Positions 35,078-42,568 of a DNA stretch of 64,000 nt are shown here, one piece after another; position 1 is the first letter of the stretch, and each line of letters starts with the position of its first letter. Position numbers and translations under genes: made by a program. The DNA is from an uncultured Eubacteriales bacterium. GTDB lineage: Bacteria > Bacillota > Clostridia > Oscillospirales > Oscillospiraceae. Under the pieces are notes generated by a model, which worked only from the letters and a program-made list of their open reading frames with translations, made no database searches and was not told the DNA's origin. The stretch spans positions 1 through 64,000 of the forward strand of contig CABQNH010000004.1 in assembly GCA_902465435.1 (NCBI GenBank), in the 5' to 3' direction.

Positions 35078-35118
35078 AGCGGCGCCTGCTTGCCGGAGTA
35101 TGGCAAGCAGGCGCCGCT
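35078..35118. repeat. private GC-rich palindrome between xerD and C4
   Basis: AGCGGCGCCTGCTTGCC (35078-35094) pairs perfectly with GGCAAGCAGGCGCCGCT (35102-35118). It lies 16 bp beyond the xerD stop. There is no T-run; termination would have to rely on the adjoining F1 element. Confidence 0.85.
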
Positions 35119-35134
35119 ACATGATGTATGTAGC

Positions 35135-36019
35135 TCAGGCGCGTGGGTGGAATTTGTTATAAACTGCCTTCAGGTTTTGCTTGACAAGCTGCGCATAAAT
35201 CTGCGTGGAGGAAATGTCGCTATGTCCAAGCATCTCCTGAATGGAACGCAAATCCGCGCCGTTCTCCAAAAGGTGCGCCGCGAAGCTGTGCCGCAGGGTA
35301 TGCGGCGTAATGTCCTTCTCGATCTGTGCGGTTTCCTGATAGTGCTTAATGATTTTCCAGAAGCCTTGACGAGACATTCGCTCGCCGTTTAGATTGACAA
35401 ATAGCGCCGATTCCATGGGGTCGGCAATGAGCTTTGGGCGAATGTCGGAGACGTAATCGGACAACGCCTTAATTGCTGCGGGATACAGCGGAATGATCCG
35501 CATCTTTCCGTTGCCGCTGCACTTAATGAAGCCGCCCGGGAGATTCAGATCGCTTACATCGAGCGAAATCAGCTCGCTGACCCGAATGCCGGTCGCATAC
35601 AAAAGCTCCAGCATCGCCTTATCCCGATAGCCCTTTAAATCCGTGCATTTCGGCTGCGCCAGAAGAAGCTCAACCTCCTTGCCTGTCAAAATCTGCGGAA
35701 GCTTGCGCTCCGACTTCGCAACCTCGATGTGATACACCGGATTGCGCGGGACAAGATCCTTCTCTAAAAGATAGTTATAAAGGCTTTTGAGTGAGGCCAG
35801 ACAGCGCGCCACGGTGGACGAGGATTTCCCCTGCTCGGTCAGATAGCCGATATAAGTGCTGACGCAGTCGCGATCCACTGATTCAAGCTCCTGCGTAGAA
35901 TGCTCCTCAAGATAAGTCACAAACTGCCGGATATCGCGCATATAGGACGAAACGGTGTTCGCAGAGGCGCGCTTAATATTCAATAAATAATCTTGATACG
36001 CCTGCACGAGCTGTGACAT
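35135..36019 (-). CDS. xerD: tyrosine recombinase XerD
   Basis: Resolves chromosome dimers at dif together with a partner recombinase. The protein has 294 residues, the normal length. N-terminal core-binding domain (QAYQDYLLNIKRASANTVSS), catalytic Arg in ATGIRVSELISL near 150, His-x-x-Arg in TPHTLRHSFAAHLL near 242, His in EMLGHSDISST near 268, and nucleophile Tyr in TQIYAQLVK near 278. AAAGGAG precedes the ATG at 36019. The spoIIM-like gene upstream is a common neighbour of xerD in spore formers. Confidence 0.93.
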   Translation of the reverse strand: MSQLVQAYQDYLLNIKRASANTVSSYMRDIRQFVTYLEEHSTQELESVDRDCVSTYIGYLTEQGKSSSTVARCLASLKSLYNYLLEKDLVPRNPVYHIEVAKSERKLPQILTGKEVELLLAQPKCTDLKGYRDKAMLELLYATGIRVSELISLDVSDLNLPGGFIKCSGNGKMRIIPLYPAAIKALSDYVSDIRPKLIADPMESALFVNLNGERMSRQGFWKIIKHYQETAQIEKDITPHTLRHSFAAHLLENGADLRSIQEMLGHSDISSTQIYAQLVKQNLKAVYNKFHPRA

Positions 36020-36044
36020 CCGGCCGGACTCCTTTCGATGAAAT

Positions 36045-36512
36045 TTAAAGCAATGATACGCTGCGGCGCTTTTTGCGAAACAGCATTATGGAAAGGCAGA
36101 GAAAACAGAAAAGGTGCTGGAAAACGAAATAACCGAGACAAATCAAATAGCTTCCCCACCTGCCGCAGGCAGAAAAAGATGTACGGCAAAGCGTCAGGCA
36201 AAAAGTCGTAAGCGCGCCGCACAGAACCGGAAGCGGATAGGAAAGCATGCTTCCTACCCGAGATCCGGACAGAAAATACGATGCCAGCAGGAGCCCCAGA
36301 TGGAGCAGGAAAAGCATTAGAAAACCGCGCCGCAGGGCAAGGGTGATTTGCTGCAAAAGCGATTGGAGCCGCAGGCTGCCACATTGCAGGACAGCACCTG
36401 CAAGAAATGCACCGGCAATGCTGCCCAGAAAGCACAGCGGAAGCATCAAGAAAATCCTGAAATTTGCAGAAAGCAACCTGTGCAGCTTGCGTGAAAAAGC
36501 TCCAACGCCCAT
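36045..36512 (-). CDS. SpoIIM-like integral membrane protein
   Basis: The 155-residue protein has about four to five hydrophobic helices (MLPLCFLGSIAGAFLAGAVL, FLMLFLLHLGLLLASYFL, LPVLCGALTTFCLTL, SYLICLGYFVFQHLFCFLCL) and a basic end RKKRRSVSLL. Position directly before xerD and size suggest stage II sporulation protein M, part of the engulfment DMP complex, but it is shorter than typical SpoIIM and motif identity is weak. The ATG at 36512 follows GAGGTGAC. Confidence 0.55.
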   Translation of the reverse strand: MGVGAFSRKLHRLLSANFRIFLMLPLCFLGSIAGAFLAGAVLQCGSLRLQSLLQQITLALRRGFLMLFLLHLGLLLASYFLSGSRVGSMLSYPLPVLCGALTTFCLTLCRTSFSACGRWGSYLICLGYFVFQHLFCFLCLSIMLFRKKRRSVSLL

Positions 36513-36614
36513 GTTTGTCACCTCAAAAGCAAGATATTGTGGTTGCAAAAAATCAGACCACAAAAGATTGGAAAAAAGATTATTTCTACCAACGCTGCAA
36601 ACGGTGACTATGTT

Positions 36615-36643
36615 ACTATAAACGATAATCCGCGAAATTTCAA
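36615..36643 (-). promoter_or_regulatory. promoter of the spoIIM-like/xerD operon
   Basis: On the minus strand TTGAAA, 17 bp, TATAGT, with a leader of about 95 nt to the ATG at 36512. Confidence 0.65.
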
Positions 36644-36688
36644 GGGTTTTTATGAATTCTGCTCAAAATTTGTGATTATGCATAGATA

Positions 36689-36712
36689 TTATGTTAACAG
36701 CGTTATGTAAAC
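36689..36712 (+). other. two XerD-arm-like half-sites
   Basis: TTATGTTAAC (36689-36698) and TTATGTAAAC (36703-36712) in direct repeat 14 bp apart both match the XerD-binding arm of bacterial dif sites. A convincing XerC arm six bases before either is not visible, so a complete dif is not claimed. The site is about 670 bp upstream of xerD. The rest of 36513-36827 holds the promoter at 36615 and a hairpin at 36760. Confidence 0.35.
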
Positions 36713-36759
36713 CGTGAAACAAGCCGGCGCGTTACGCTCTTCGTTTTGACATCACGCCG

Positions 36760-36800
36760 CAAGATATTGCGCTGCGCGTGCGCGTCTGTTCAATATCTTG
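36760..36800. repeat. hairpin downstream of the TIGR04086 gene
   Basis: CAAGATATTG (36760-36769) and CAATATCTTG (36791-36800), perfect 10-bp arms with a G/C alternating loop. There is no T-run on the minus strand, so a terminator role is doubtful. Confidence 0.5.
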
Positions 36801-36827
36801 ATTTTGCAAGTTCTCCTGCAAAAGTTA

Positions 36828-37253
36828 TCATTTTAAGCAATTTGCCATTTTAGCAAATTTCCGCTTCTTTTTCGTGCGAGCCAGCACCCCTGCTGCAAGG
36901 CCGGCGCCAATCCCAAGGCCCAACGCAGCAGGAAGCATTCGGAATTTCCCGTTAAACATGCACAGGTGGATCAGCACCAGTACCGCGGTAAAGCAGGCTG
37001 ACGTAAGAAGCGCGTAGGGCAGTTTCCGCTGCTTTGTAAATGCCGCCGCGAGCAGCGCACCGGCAAAGCTGCCAAGCGTGAGCAGCATCAGACCGTAGAC
37101 CTGTACTGCATCCTCCGGCAGAGTTCCGGACAGGATCAGCTTTGCTGTCAGCAGCAATAGGACCAGACTTACACCGATCGCGCCGCCGACGCCAAGCAGG
37201 AGCCCTCGTGTATTGTCAGATAGCCTCGTTCGTGCTCTTTTCATTTTCTTCAT
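36828..37253 (-). CDS. TIGR04086/YrzE family membrane protein
   Basis: The protein of 141 residues has four membrane helices (GLLLGVGGAIGVSLVLLLLTA, YGLMLLTLGSFAGALLAAAF, YALLTSACFTAVLVLIHLCM, ALGLGIGAGLAAGVLA) and basic termini. This is the pattern of a small family next to yajC and tgt in Clostridia; its function is unknown. The six-cysteine peptide and its radical SAM partner often found beyond it in other Clostridia are not present here. AAAGGGG lies before the ATG at 37253. Confidence 0.8.
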   Translation of the reverse strand: MKKMKRARTRLSDNTRGLLLGVGGAIGVSLVLLLLTAKLILSGTLPEDAVQVYGLMLLTLGSFAGALLAAAFTKQRKLPYALLTSACFTAVLVLIHLCMFNGKFRMLPAALGLGIGAGLAAGVLARTKKKRKFAKMANCLK

Positions 37254-37314
37254 GTTCCCCGCCCCTTTCTTATGGTACAACCTATGCATTGGTTTTCCTG
37301 CTCATGCCTACGGC

Positions 37315-37360
37315 AGAAAAAAACGCTGCAAGGCGATTGCCTTACAGCGTTTTTTCTGTT
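37315..37360 (-). terminator. terminator after yajC
   Basis: AACGCTGCAAGGC (37322-37334) pairs with GCCTTACAGCGTT (37339-37351), one C-A mismatch, with A-runs and T-runs on both sides, so it can work in both directions. It ends the queA-tgt-yajC unit. Confidence 0.8.
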
Positions 37361-37377
37361 CTCTTGATGGAACCAAA

Positions 37378-37734
37378 TTATTTTTTCTTTTTCTTTTCTG
37401 CCTTTGCCTTAGCGCGTTCGTCTGCCTGTGCCTTGGCCTTGGCACGAGCCTCTTCGCGAGCCTTTGCCTGATTCTTGACCGCCGTGTTATTTGTCATAAC
37501 CGCCCAGTTCAGCAGCTCCAGACGGACACGGTCTTCGCCAGTCTCAATGACAAGATGGTCGTCCTTGATATGAACGATTGTTCCGATAATGCCGCCGATT
37601 GTCGTGATGTTATCGCCGACCTTCAAGGAAGTACGAAGCTGCTCAGCCTCTTTCTTCCGCTTGTTTTCCGGGCGAATGACCATCAGATACATCACGCCGA
37701 GCATAATTGCAATAAGAATCAGGGTTCCTCCCAT
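37378..37734 (-). CDS. yajC: preprotein translocase subunit YajC
   Basis: Single-pass membrane protein that associates with SecDF-SecYEG. The protein of 118 residues has one N-terminal helix (LILIAIMLGVMYLMVI), the family motif IRPENKRKKEAEQLRTSLKV, then DNITTIGGIIGTIVHI and a long Lys/Ala-rich tail. GGAGGA precedes the ATG at 37734. secDF is not in the window. Order queA-tgt-yajC is standard. Confidence 0.96.
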   Translation of the reverse strand: MGGTLILIAIMLGVMYLMVIRPENKRKKEAEQLRTSLKVGDNITTIGGIIGTIVHIKDDHLVIETGEDRVRLELLNWAVMTNNTAVKNQAKAREEARAKAKAQADERAKAKAEKKKKK

Positions 37735-37815
37735 AGTTTGTTATCCTCCGTTGATTGTTCTTTTGAAAAAGCTATTTGTATTATATCGTCTATGAGCAGG
37801 GATTGCAAGAAAAAT

Positions 37816-38946
37816 CTACAGCCTGCGGTTAAGTTTTTCGGAATACTCGGCGCGGAACGCTGCAAAGCACCCGGAATCCAGCGCATCCCGAATGCGCTCG
37901 ACCAGCTTGTTATAGAAGTAGAGGTTGTGCATGACCGAAAGGCGCATAGCCAGCATTTCCTCCGCTTTGAAAAGGTGCCGCAAATATGCGCGGGAATAGC
38001 GTCTGCAGACCGGGCAATCACATTGCGCGTCGATTGGCGCAAGATCCCGTTCATACTTGGCATTTTTCAGGTTGATTGCGCCCTCCCAGGTGAACAGCTT
38101 TGCATGCCGTGCGTTTCTTGCCGGCATGACGCAATCAAAGAAATCCACGCCGCGCGCAACGCCCTCGATGATATTGGAGGGAGTGCCGACGCCCATCAGG
38201 TAGCGCGTTTTCTCCCGCGGCATATAAGGCTCGATGGCATCAATGATCTCGTACATCGTTTCGGTGCTCTCGCCCACGGCGAGTCCGCCGATCGCGTAGC
38301 CGGGAAGATCCAGCTTTGCAATTTCTTTCATATGCCAAATGCGAAGATCCTGATAGGTGCCGCCTTGATTAATTCCCCAGAGCATCTGCTGTGGATTGAC
38401 GGTATCGGGCAGCGCATTCAGCCGTGCATTTTCCGCTTTGCAGCGGACAAGCCAGCGATACGTCCGCTCACAGGATTGCTTAACGTATTCGTAAGGCGCC
38501 GGGTTTTCCACACATTCGTCAAATGCCATGCAGATATCCGAGCCAAGGTTGGACTGGATCTGCATGCTTTCTTCCGGACCCATGAAGATCCGATGGCCGT
38601 CAATATGCGAAGCGAAGGTTACGCCTTCCTCCTTGATTTTTCGCAGCGACGCCAGAGAGAAGACCTGAAAGCCGCCGGAATCCGTTAAAATCGGCCCATC
38701 CCACGTCATGAAACGGTGCAGACCGCCGAGGTCATGGATCAGACGGTCGCCGGGGCGCAGATGCAGATGATAGGTGTTGGAAAGCTCAACCTGGCAGCCG
38801 ATGTCCTTAAGATCCTTTGCGCTGAGCGCGCCCTTGATCGCGCCCTGCGTACCGACGTTCATAAAGACCGGCGTCTGCACCGTGCCGTGCGCGCAGGTAA
38901 ACTCGCCGCGCCTTGCCTTCCCTTCTGTTTTTAATAGCTTGAACAT
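37816..38946 (-). CDS. tgt: tRNA-guanine transglycosylase
   Basis: Exchanges guanine-34 for preQ1 in tRNAs with GUN anticodons. The protein of 376 residues has catalytic and substrate motifs ILTDSGGFQVFSLA near 87, GGLAVGES near 227, and DFFDCVMPARNARH near 274 with the second catalytic Asp. The zinc site is CDCPVCRRYSRAYLRHLF near 318. The ATG at 38946 is 1 bp from the queA stop, so coupling is likely. It works upstream of QueA in queuosine synthesis. Confidence 0.97.
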   Translation of the reverse strand: MFKLLKTEGKARRGEFTCAHGTVQTPVFMNVGTQGAIKGALSAKDLKDIGCQVELSNTYHLHLRPGDRLIHDLGGLHRFMTWDGPILTDSGGFQVFSLASLRKIKEEGVTFASHIDGHRIFMGPEESMQIQSNLGSDICMAFDECVENPAPYEYVKQSCERTYRWLVRCKAENARLNALPDTVNPQQMLWGINQGGTYQDLRIWHMKEIAKLDLPGYAIGGLAVGESTETMYEIIDAIEPYMPREKTRYLMGVGTPSNIIEGVARGVDFFDCVMPARNARHAKLFTWEGAINLKNAKYERDLAPIDAQCDCPVCRRYSRAYLRHLFKAEEMLAMRLSVMHNLYFYNKLVERIRDALDSGCFAAFRAEYSEKLNRRL

Positions 38947-38947
38947 T

Positions 38948-39988
38948 TCAGTCCTCCTGTATCCCGCCGATAATGAGCATCGCATCGCCGAACGAGAAAA
39001 AGCGATACTCCTGCTCCACCGCCACCCGGTAGGCATGCAGGATATTCTCCCGTCCGCAGAATGCGGCGACAAGCATGACCAGTGTGCTCTCCGGCAAGTG
39101 GAAATTTGTAATCAGCGCGTCCATTGCACGGAATCGATAGCCCGGGTAAATGAAGATATCCGTCCAAGCTGATTTTTCCGAGAACGTGCCGTCTTCCTCC
39201 ACAAGGCTTTCAAGCGTTCTGCAGGAGGTCGTGCCCACACAGATGATCCGTCCGCCGCGCGCCTTCGTTTCGTTTAAAAGCGCTGCGGTTTTTGCATTGA
39301 TCATGCAGAATTCCGAATGCATATGATGTTCCGTCACCTCGTCGGCCTTTACCGGGCGGAAGGTCCCCAAACCGACATGCAGTGTGATCTCCGCGATATC
39401 GATCCCCTTGGCGCGAATTTTTTCCAGCAGCTCCTTTGTAAAGTGCAGACCGGCCGTCGGCGCCGCTGCCGAACCGTTCACTTTAGAATAAACGGTCTGA
39501 TAGCGCTCGCTATCCTTTAACTCTTCCTTGATGTAAGGCGGCAGCGGCATTTTTCCGAGCCGCTCCAATACCTCCAGAAAGATTCCCTCATAATGGAACT
39601 GCACAAGCTTATTTCCGTCCTCCGCCGATGCCACGACCGTCGCGGCCAAGGAGCCGTCACCGAAAAGAATCTCCTGTCCCGGCTGTGTTTTACGACCGGG
39701 CTTTGTCAGACACTCCCAGACTCCGTCGCCCTTATCGGTCAGAAGCAGCACCTCGACAGCGCCCCCGGACGGGCGGTGACCCAGCAGGCGCGCCGGAATC
39801 ACGCGGGAATTGTTCACAACCAGCGTATCGCCCGGGTTCAAAAAATCGATCACCTCATAAAAATGCCGGTGCTGCAGCGCGCCGGTTTGGCGATCCATAA
39901 CAAGGAGGCGGGATTCGTCCCGCTTTTGCAGGGGCGTCTGCGCGATCAGTCGCTCCGGCAGATCATAATAAAAGTCGCTCGTTTTCAA
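38948..39988 (-). CDS. queA: S-adenosylmethionine:tRNA ribosyltransferase-isomerase QueA
   Basis: Transfers the ribosyl part of SAM to preQ1 in tRNA to make epoxyqueuosine. The protein of 346 residues begins LKTSDFYYDLPERLIAQTPL and has GHRPSGGAVEVLLL near 70, NGSAAAPTAGLHFT near 170 and HVGLGTFRPVK near 204. The start is TTG at 39988, 8 bp after AAAGGAG. It is the first gene of a queA-tgt-yajC operon. Confidence 0.96.
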   Translation of the reverse strand: MKTSDFYYDLPERLIAQTPLQKRDESRLLVMDRQTGALQHRHFYEVIDFLNPGDTLVVNNSRVIPARLLGHRPSGGAVEVLLLTDKGDGVWECLTKPGRKTQPGQEILFGDGSLAATVVASAEDGNKLVQFHYEGIFLEVLERLGKMPLPPYIKEELKDSERYQTVYSKVNGSAAAPTAGLHFTKELLEKIRAKGIDIAEITLHVGLGTFRPVKADEVTEHHMHSEFCMINAKTAALLNETKARGGRIICVGTTSCRTLESLVEEDGTFSEKSAWTDIFIYPGYRFRAMDALITNFHLPESTLVMLVAAFCGRENILHAYRVAVEQEYRFFSFGDAMLIIGGIQED

Positions 39989-40137
39989 AAGAAGTTCTCC
40001 TTTGCCCTACGGTTCAATTTCTCACCGCGGTATTTTTTTCGGTTGATTTCTTCCGCTTATCCTACGGCGAATGGACGTTGCGATAAAAATAGCCTTTGAC
40101 CCGCTGTCCATCATAATGCGGACGATTCAACAGATTG

Positions 40138-40166
40138 ATTATACACGCAATTTCTCGCTTTGGCAA
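40138..40166 (-). promoter_or_regulatory. promoter of the queA-tgt-yajC operon
   Basis: On the minus strand TTGCCA, 17 bp, TATAAT. It leaves a leader of about 140 nt before queA. No preQ1 riboswitch motif was recognised in that leader. Confidence 0.7.
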
Positions 40167-40254
40167 TGCAAAAAAGGAGAATCGTCTGCACTTCGGACAT
40201 ACCCCGTTCGCCTAAAGCATAAAATGAAGCACAACATGCGAAGGGAGTCTTTTT

Positions 40255-41145
40255 ATGAAGCAGCCATTATTCACCGGCGTCTGCACGGCGCTTATCACCC
40301 CGTTTGAGGGAGAAGGCCTGAACTTAGATGCGTTCGATCGTTTGCTTGACCGGCAGCTTGCAGCCAAAGTCGGCGCAGTCGTCATTTCCGGCACGACCGG
40401 CGAATGCGCCACACTGACCGATGAGGAGAAGCTGACGCTTTTGCAGCATGCCATTCGCCATGTGCAGGGGCGCTGCAAGATCATTATGGGAACAGGCAGC
40501 AACTGCACAAAGTCCGCCGCTCATTTAAGCCGTATGGCGGAGGCCTACGGCGCGGACGGTATTCTTGTTGTGACGCCCTATTACAACAAAACCACGCAGG
40601 ACGGTCTGATCTCGCATTATCTTGCCATCGCCGACAGCGTCGCTCTGCCGCTCATCGTTTACAATGTTCCGTCGCGTACCGGAATGAGCATCACGACGGA
40701 AAGCTACCGCCGCCTTGCAGCGCATCCGAATATCAACGGCGTCAAGGAAGCCTCCGGCAACACGGGAGAAATTGCTCGTTTGCTGCATGAATGCGGCGAT
40801 TCTCTTTTCGTATGGTCCGGCAGCGACGAGCAGACCGTGCCGCTGATGGCAATTGGCGCGAAGGGCGTCATTTCCACTGTGTCTAATTTGATACCCGAAG
40901 CAATGGTGCGAATGACAAACGCATGTCTTGCAGGGGACTTTACACTCGCCGGGCAGCTGCAAACCGACTGCATTCCGCTGATTGACGCTGTATTCTGCGA
41001 GGTCAATCCCATTCCGGTCAAAACAGCGCTCAGCCTTATGGGCTATGCCGTCGGTGCGTGCAGAATGCCGCTGGGTTCCATGCAGGAGAATACACTTGCA
41101 CGGCTTACCCAAGCGATGAAGGACGCCGGGCTTTCGGTCAGTTAA
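40255..41145 (+). CDS. dapA: 4-hydroxy-tetrahydrodipicolinate synthase
   Basis: Condenses pyruvate with aspartate semialdehyde, the first committed step of lysine, diaminopimelate and (in spores) dipicolinate synthesis. The 296-residue protein shows ITPFEG near 14, VISGTTGECATLT near 42, TPYYNKTTQ near 106, YNVPSRTG near 133, and the Schiff-base lysine in INGVKEASGN near 161. AAGGGAG at 40241-40247 is the ribosome binding site. Its last 8 bp overlap the convergent dehydrogenase gene. No other lysine-pathway gene is nearby. Confidence 0.96.
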   Translation: MKQPLFTGVCTALITPFEGEGLNLDAFDRLLDRQLAAKVGAVVISGTTGECATLTDEEKLTLLQHAIRHVQGRCKIIMGTGSNCTKSAAHLSRMAEAYGADGILVVTPYYNKTTQDGLISHYLAIADSVALPLIVYNVPSRTGMSITTESYRRLAAHPNINGVKEASGNTGEIARLLHECGDSLFVWSGSDEQTVPLMAIGAKGVISTVSNLIPEAMVRMTNACLAGDFTLAGQLQTDCIPLIDAVFCEVNPIPVKTALSLMGYAVGACRMPLGSMQENTLARLTQAMKDAGLSVS

Positions 41146-42085
41146 CGACGTTTTGCGGCGTACCGTCCAGATAGGCGCGCAGATTGGCACAGACGATTTC
41201 CATCAGCCGCTGCCGCGTTCGAAGCGGCGCCCACGCGACATGCGGCGTAATCCGGCAATTCGGCGCGTGCAGCAGTGGGCAGTCCGGACGCATTGGCTCG
41301 GCATCCAGAACATCCAGCGCGGCGCCGCAAAGCTTTCCGTTTGCAAGTGCGTCGCAGAGCGCCTGTTCTTCCACGACGCCGCCGCGTGCGGTATTGATGA
41401 AAAACGCACCGTCCTTGCAGCGTGCGAACGTTTCCGCGCGGAACATGCGCTGTGAGTCTGCATTGAGCGGGCAGTGAACGGAAATGATGTCCGACTGCGG
41501 CAAGAGGGTCTCAAAGGGTACAAATTCAACTCCTGGCGCAGCCTTTGGCGTGCGCGTATAGCATAGAACACGCATTCCAAACGCCTGCGCAATGGCGGCG
41601 ACACGTCGGCCGATGCTGCCGTAACCGATTATGCCCATGGTCTGTCCGGCCAGCTCCTGTGTAGGATAGCGCATACAGGTAAATGTTTCGCTTCGCGTCC
41701 AGCCGCCGTCTCTCGTAAATCGGGCGTAGTCGCCGACGCGGCTCATATGCTCTAAGAGCAGCGCAAATGTATGCTGTGCAACCGCGTCTGTCGAGTAGCT
41801 CCCGGCATTGCAGACCGTAATGCCGTGCCGTGTCGCCGCCGCAAGGTCGATATTGTTATATCCGGTTGCAAAGACGCCAATGTATTTCAGCCTCTGCGCT
41901 GCCTGTATATCTGCCTCCGTAATCAGGGTTTTGTTGCACAGCAGCACATCGGCATCTGCAATACGCGCGGGAAGCTCCTGCGCTGACGTCAAAGCATATG
42001 CCGTGACCTCGCCCAGCGCCTCCAACGGCGACAGAGACAGATCCTGCTTGCTCACGGTTTCCCAATCAGTAATTACAATTTTCAT
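41138..42085 (-). CDS. D-2-hydroxyacid dehydrogenase, glycerate-dehydrogenase-like
   Basis: NAD-dependent D-2-hydroxyacid dehydrogenase of 315 residues. YIGVFATGYNNIDLAAATRH near 68, the nucleotide-binding GIIGYGSIGRRVA near 150, and INTARGGVVEEQAL near 233 carry the expected Arg; the catalytic His is in ITPHVAWAPLRTRQ near 286. The VAWAPLRTR ending is typical of glycerate dehydrogenases (hydroxypyruvate reduction), but lactate-like substrates cannot be excluded. The ATG at 42085 follows GGAG with 6-bp spacing; the ATG at 42097 is an alternative. Confidence 0.88.
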   Translation of the reverse strand: MKIVITDWETVSKQDLSLSPLEALGEVTAYALTSAQELPARIADADVLLCNKTLITEADIQAAQRLKYIGVFATGYNNIDLAAATRHGITVCNAGSYSTDAVAQHTFALLLEHMSRVGDYARFTRDGGWTRSETFTCMRYPTQELAGQTMGIIGYGSIGRRVAAIAQAFGMRVLCYTRTPKAAPGVEFVPFETLLPQSDIISVHCPLNADSQRMFRAETFARCKDGAFFINTARGGVVEEQALCDALANGKLCGAALDVLDAEPMRPDCPLLHAPNCRITPHVAWAPLRTRQRLMEIVCANLRAYLDGTPQNVVN

Positions 42086-42138
42086 TTTGTTCTCCATACG
42101 CCGAGTCTGCTGCAGGTCGGACAACTGCATGTTCTAAG

Positions 42139-42216
42139 ATGACGAGAAATCCGCGCCGGTGGGCGTACATAGGTACAGGATAACGTGAATTCCGCAGTCA
42201 GCCAAACAATACTCAA
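42139..42216 (-). repeat. F1 element, decayed 3' fragment C5
   Basis: On the minus strand the order GTTTGGCTGACTGCGGAATT, then GTACCTATGTACGCC, then GGCGCGG and TTTCTCG parallels the 3' half of intact copies. The outer stem no longer pairs well, suggesting decay. It lies immediately beyond copy C3 in the same orientation, between tyrS and the dehydrogenase gene. Confidence 0.6.
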
Positions 42217-42225
42217 ACCGACTGG

Positions 42226-42254
42226 GGCTGCCTCTGATACGATCAGAGGCAGCC
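42226..42254. repeat. private palindrome, copy left of C3
   Basis: GGCTGCCTCTGAT (42226-42238) pairs with ATCAGAGGCAGCC (42242-42254), loop ACG. The same arms occur at 42512-42540 on the other side of F1 copy C3, with loop ATA. Confidence 0.85.
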
Positions 42255-42256
42255 CT

Positions 42257-42510
42257 AGCGTGTCAAATACCCTTTTTGGCACGCTGGCAGGCTATCAAGA
42301 AAGTCCGGAAGGCAAGGAATCTCGCGCCCGTAGGCGTACATAGGTACGGTAGGGCGCGAGTTCCGAAGAAAGTCAAAACAACAGATAGAATTCCACTTTT
42401 TAAACCAGATTAATTTGAATTCTTACCGAAAAAAGATGGATATGTTTCAAAATATAAAAGCTCAAAATGGTTTTCTTGTTTTGACGGTTACGGACTTTAC
42501 TGACAGTCTG
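42257..42510 (-). repeat. F1 element copy C3
   Basis: On the minus strand: GACTGTCAGTAAAGTCCGTA, GTCAAAAC, an AT-rich centre unlike that of C1/C2, TGTTTTGACTTTCTTCGGAA, the hairpin CTCGCGCCC/GGGCGCGAG around CGTAC/GTACG, CCGGACTTTCTTGATAGCC, and a terminal palindrome at 42257-42285. It is directly 3' of tyrS in the same orientation, flanked on both sides by the same private palindrome. Confidence 0.85.
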
Positions 42511-42511
42511 A

Positions 42512-42540
42512 GGCTGCCTCTGATATAATCAGAGGCAGCC
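42512..42540. repeat. private palindrome between tyrS and C3
   Basis: GGCTGCCTCTGAT and ATCAGAGGCAGCC, perfect 13-bp arms, loop ATA, 28 bp beyond the tyrS stop. Its arms are identical to 42226-42254. Confidence 0.85.
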
Positions 42541-42568
42541 CATGCTTTTTGCAGACCCTATTCCCGTT

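Noticed and set aside
37213..38688. 491-codon plus-strand frame
   Set aside because: It is antisense to yajC and tgt, whose motifs are unmistakable. The long frame results from GC-rich codon third positions.
39989..40137. preQ1 riboswitch before queA
   Set aside because: The leader shows no recognisable preQ1 class motif, and queA-tgt genes act after preQ1 synthesis.
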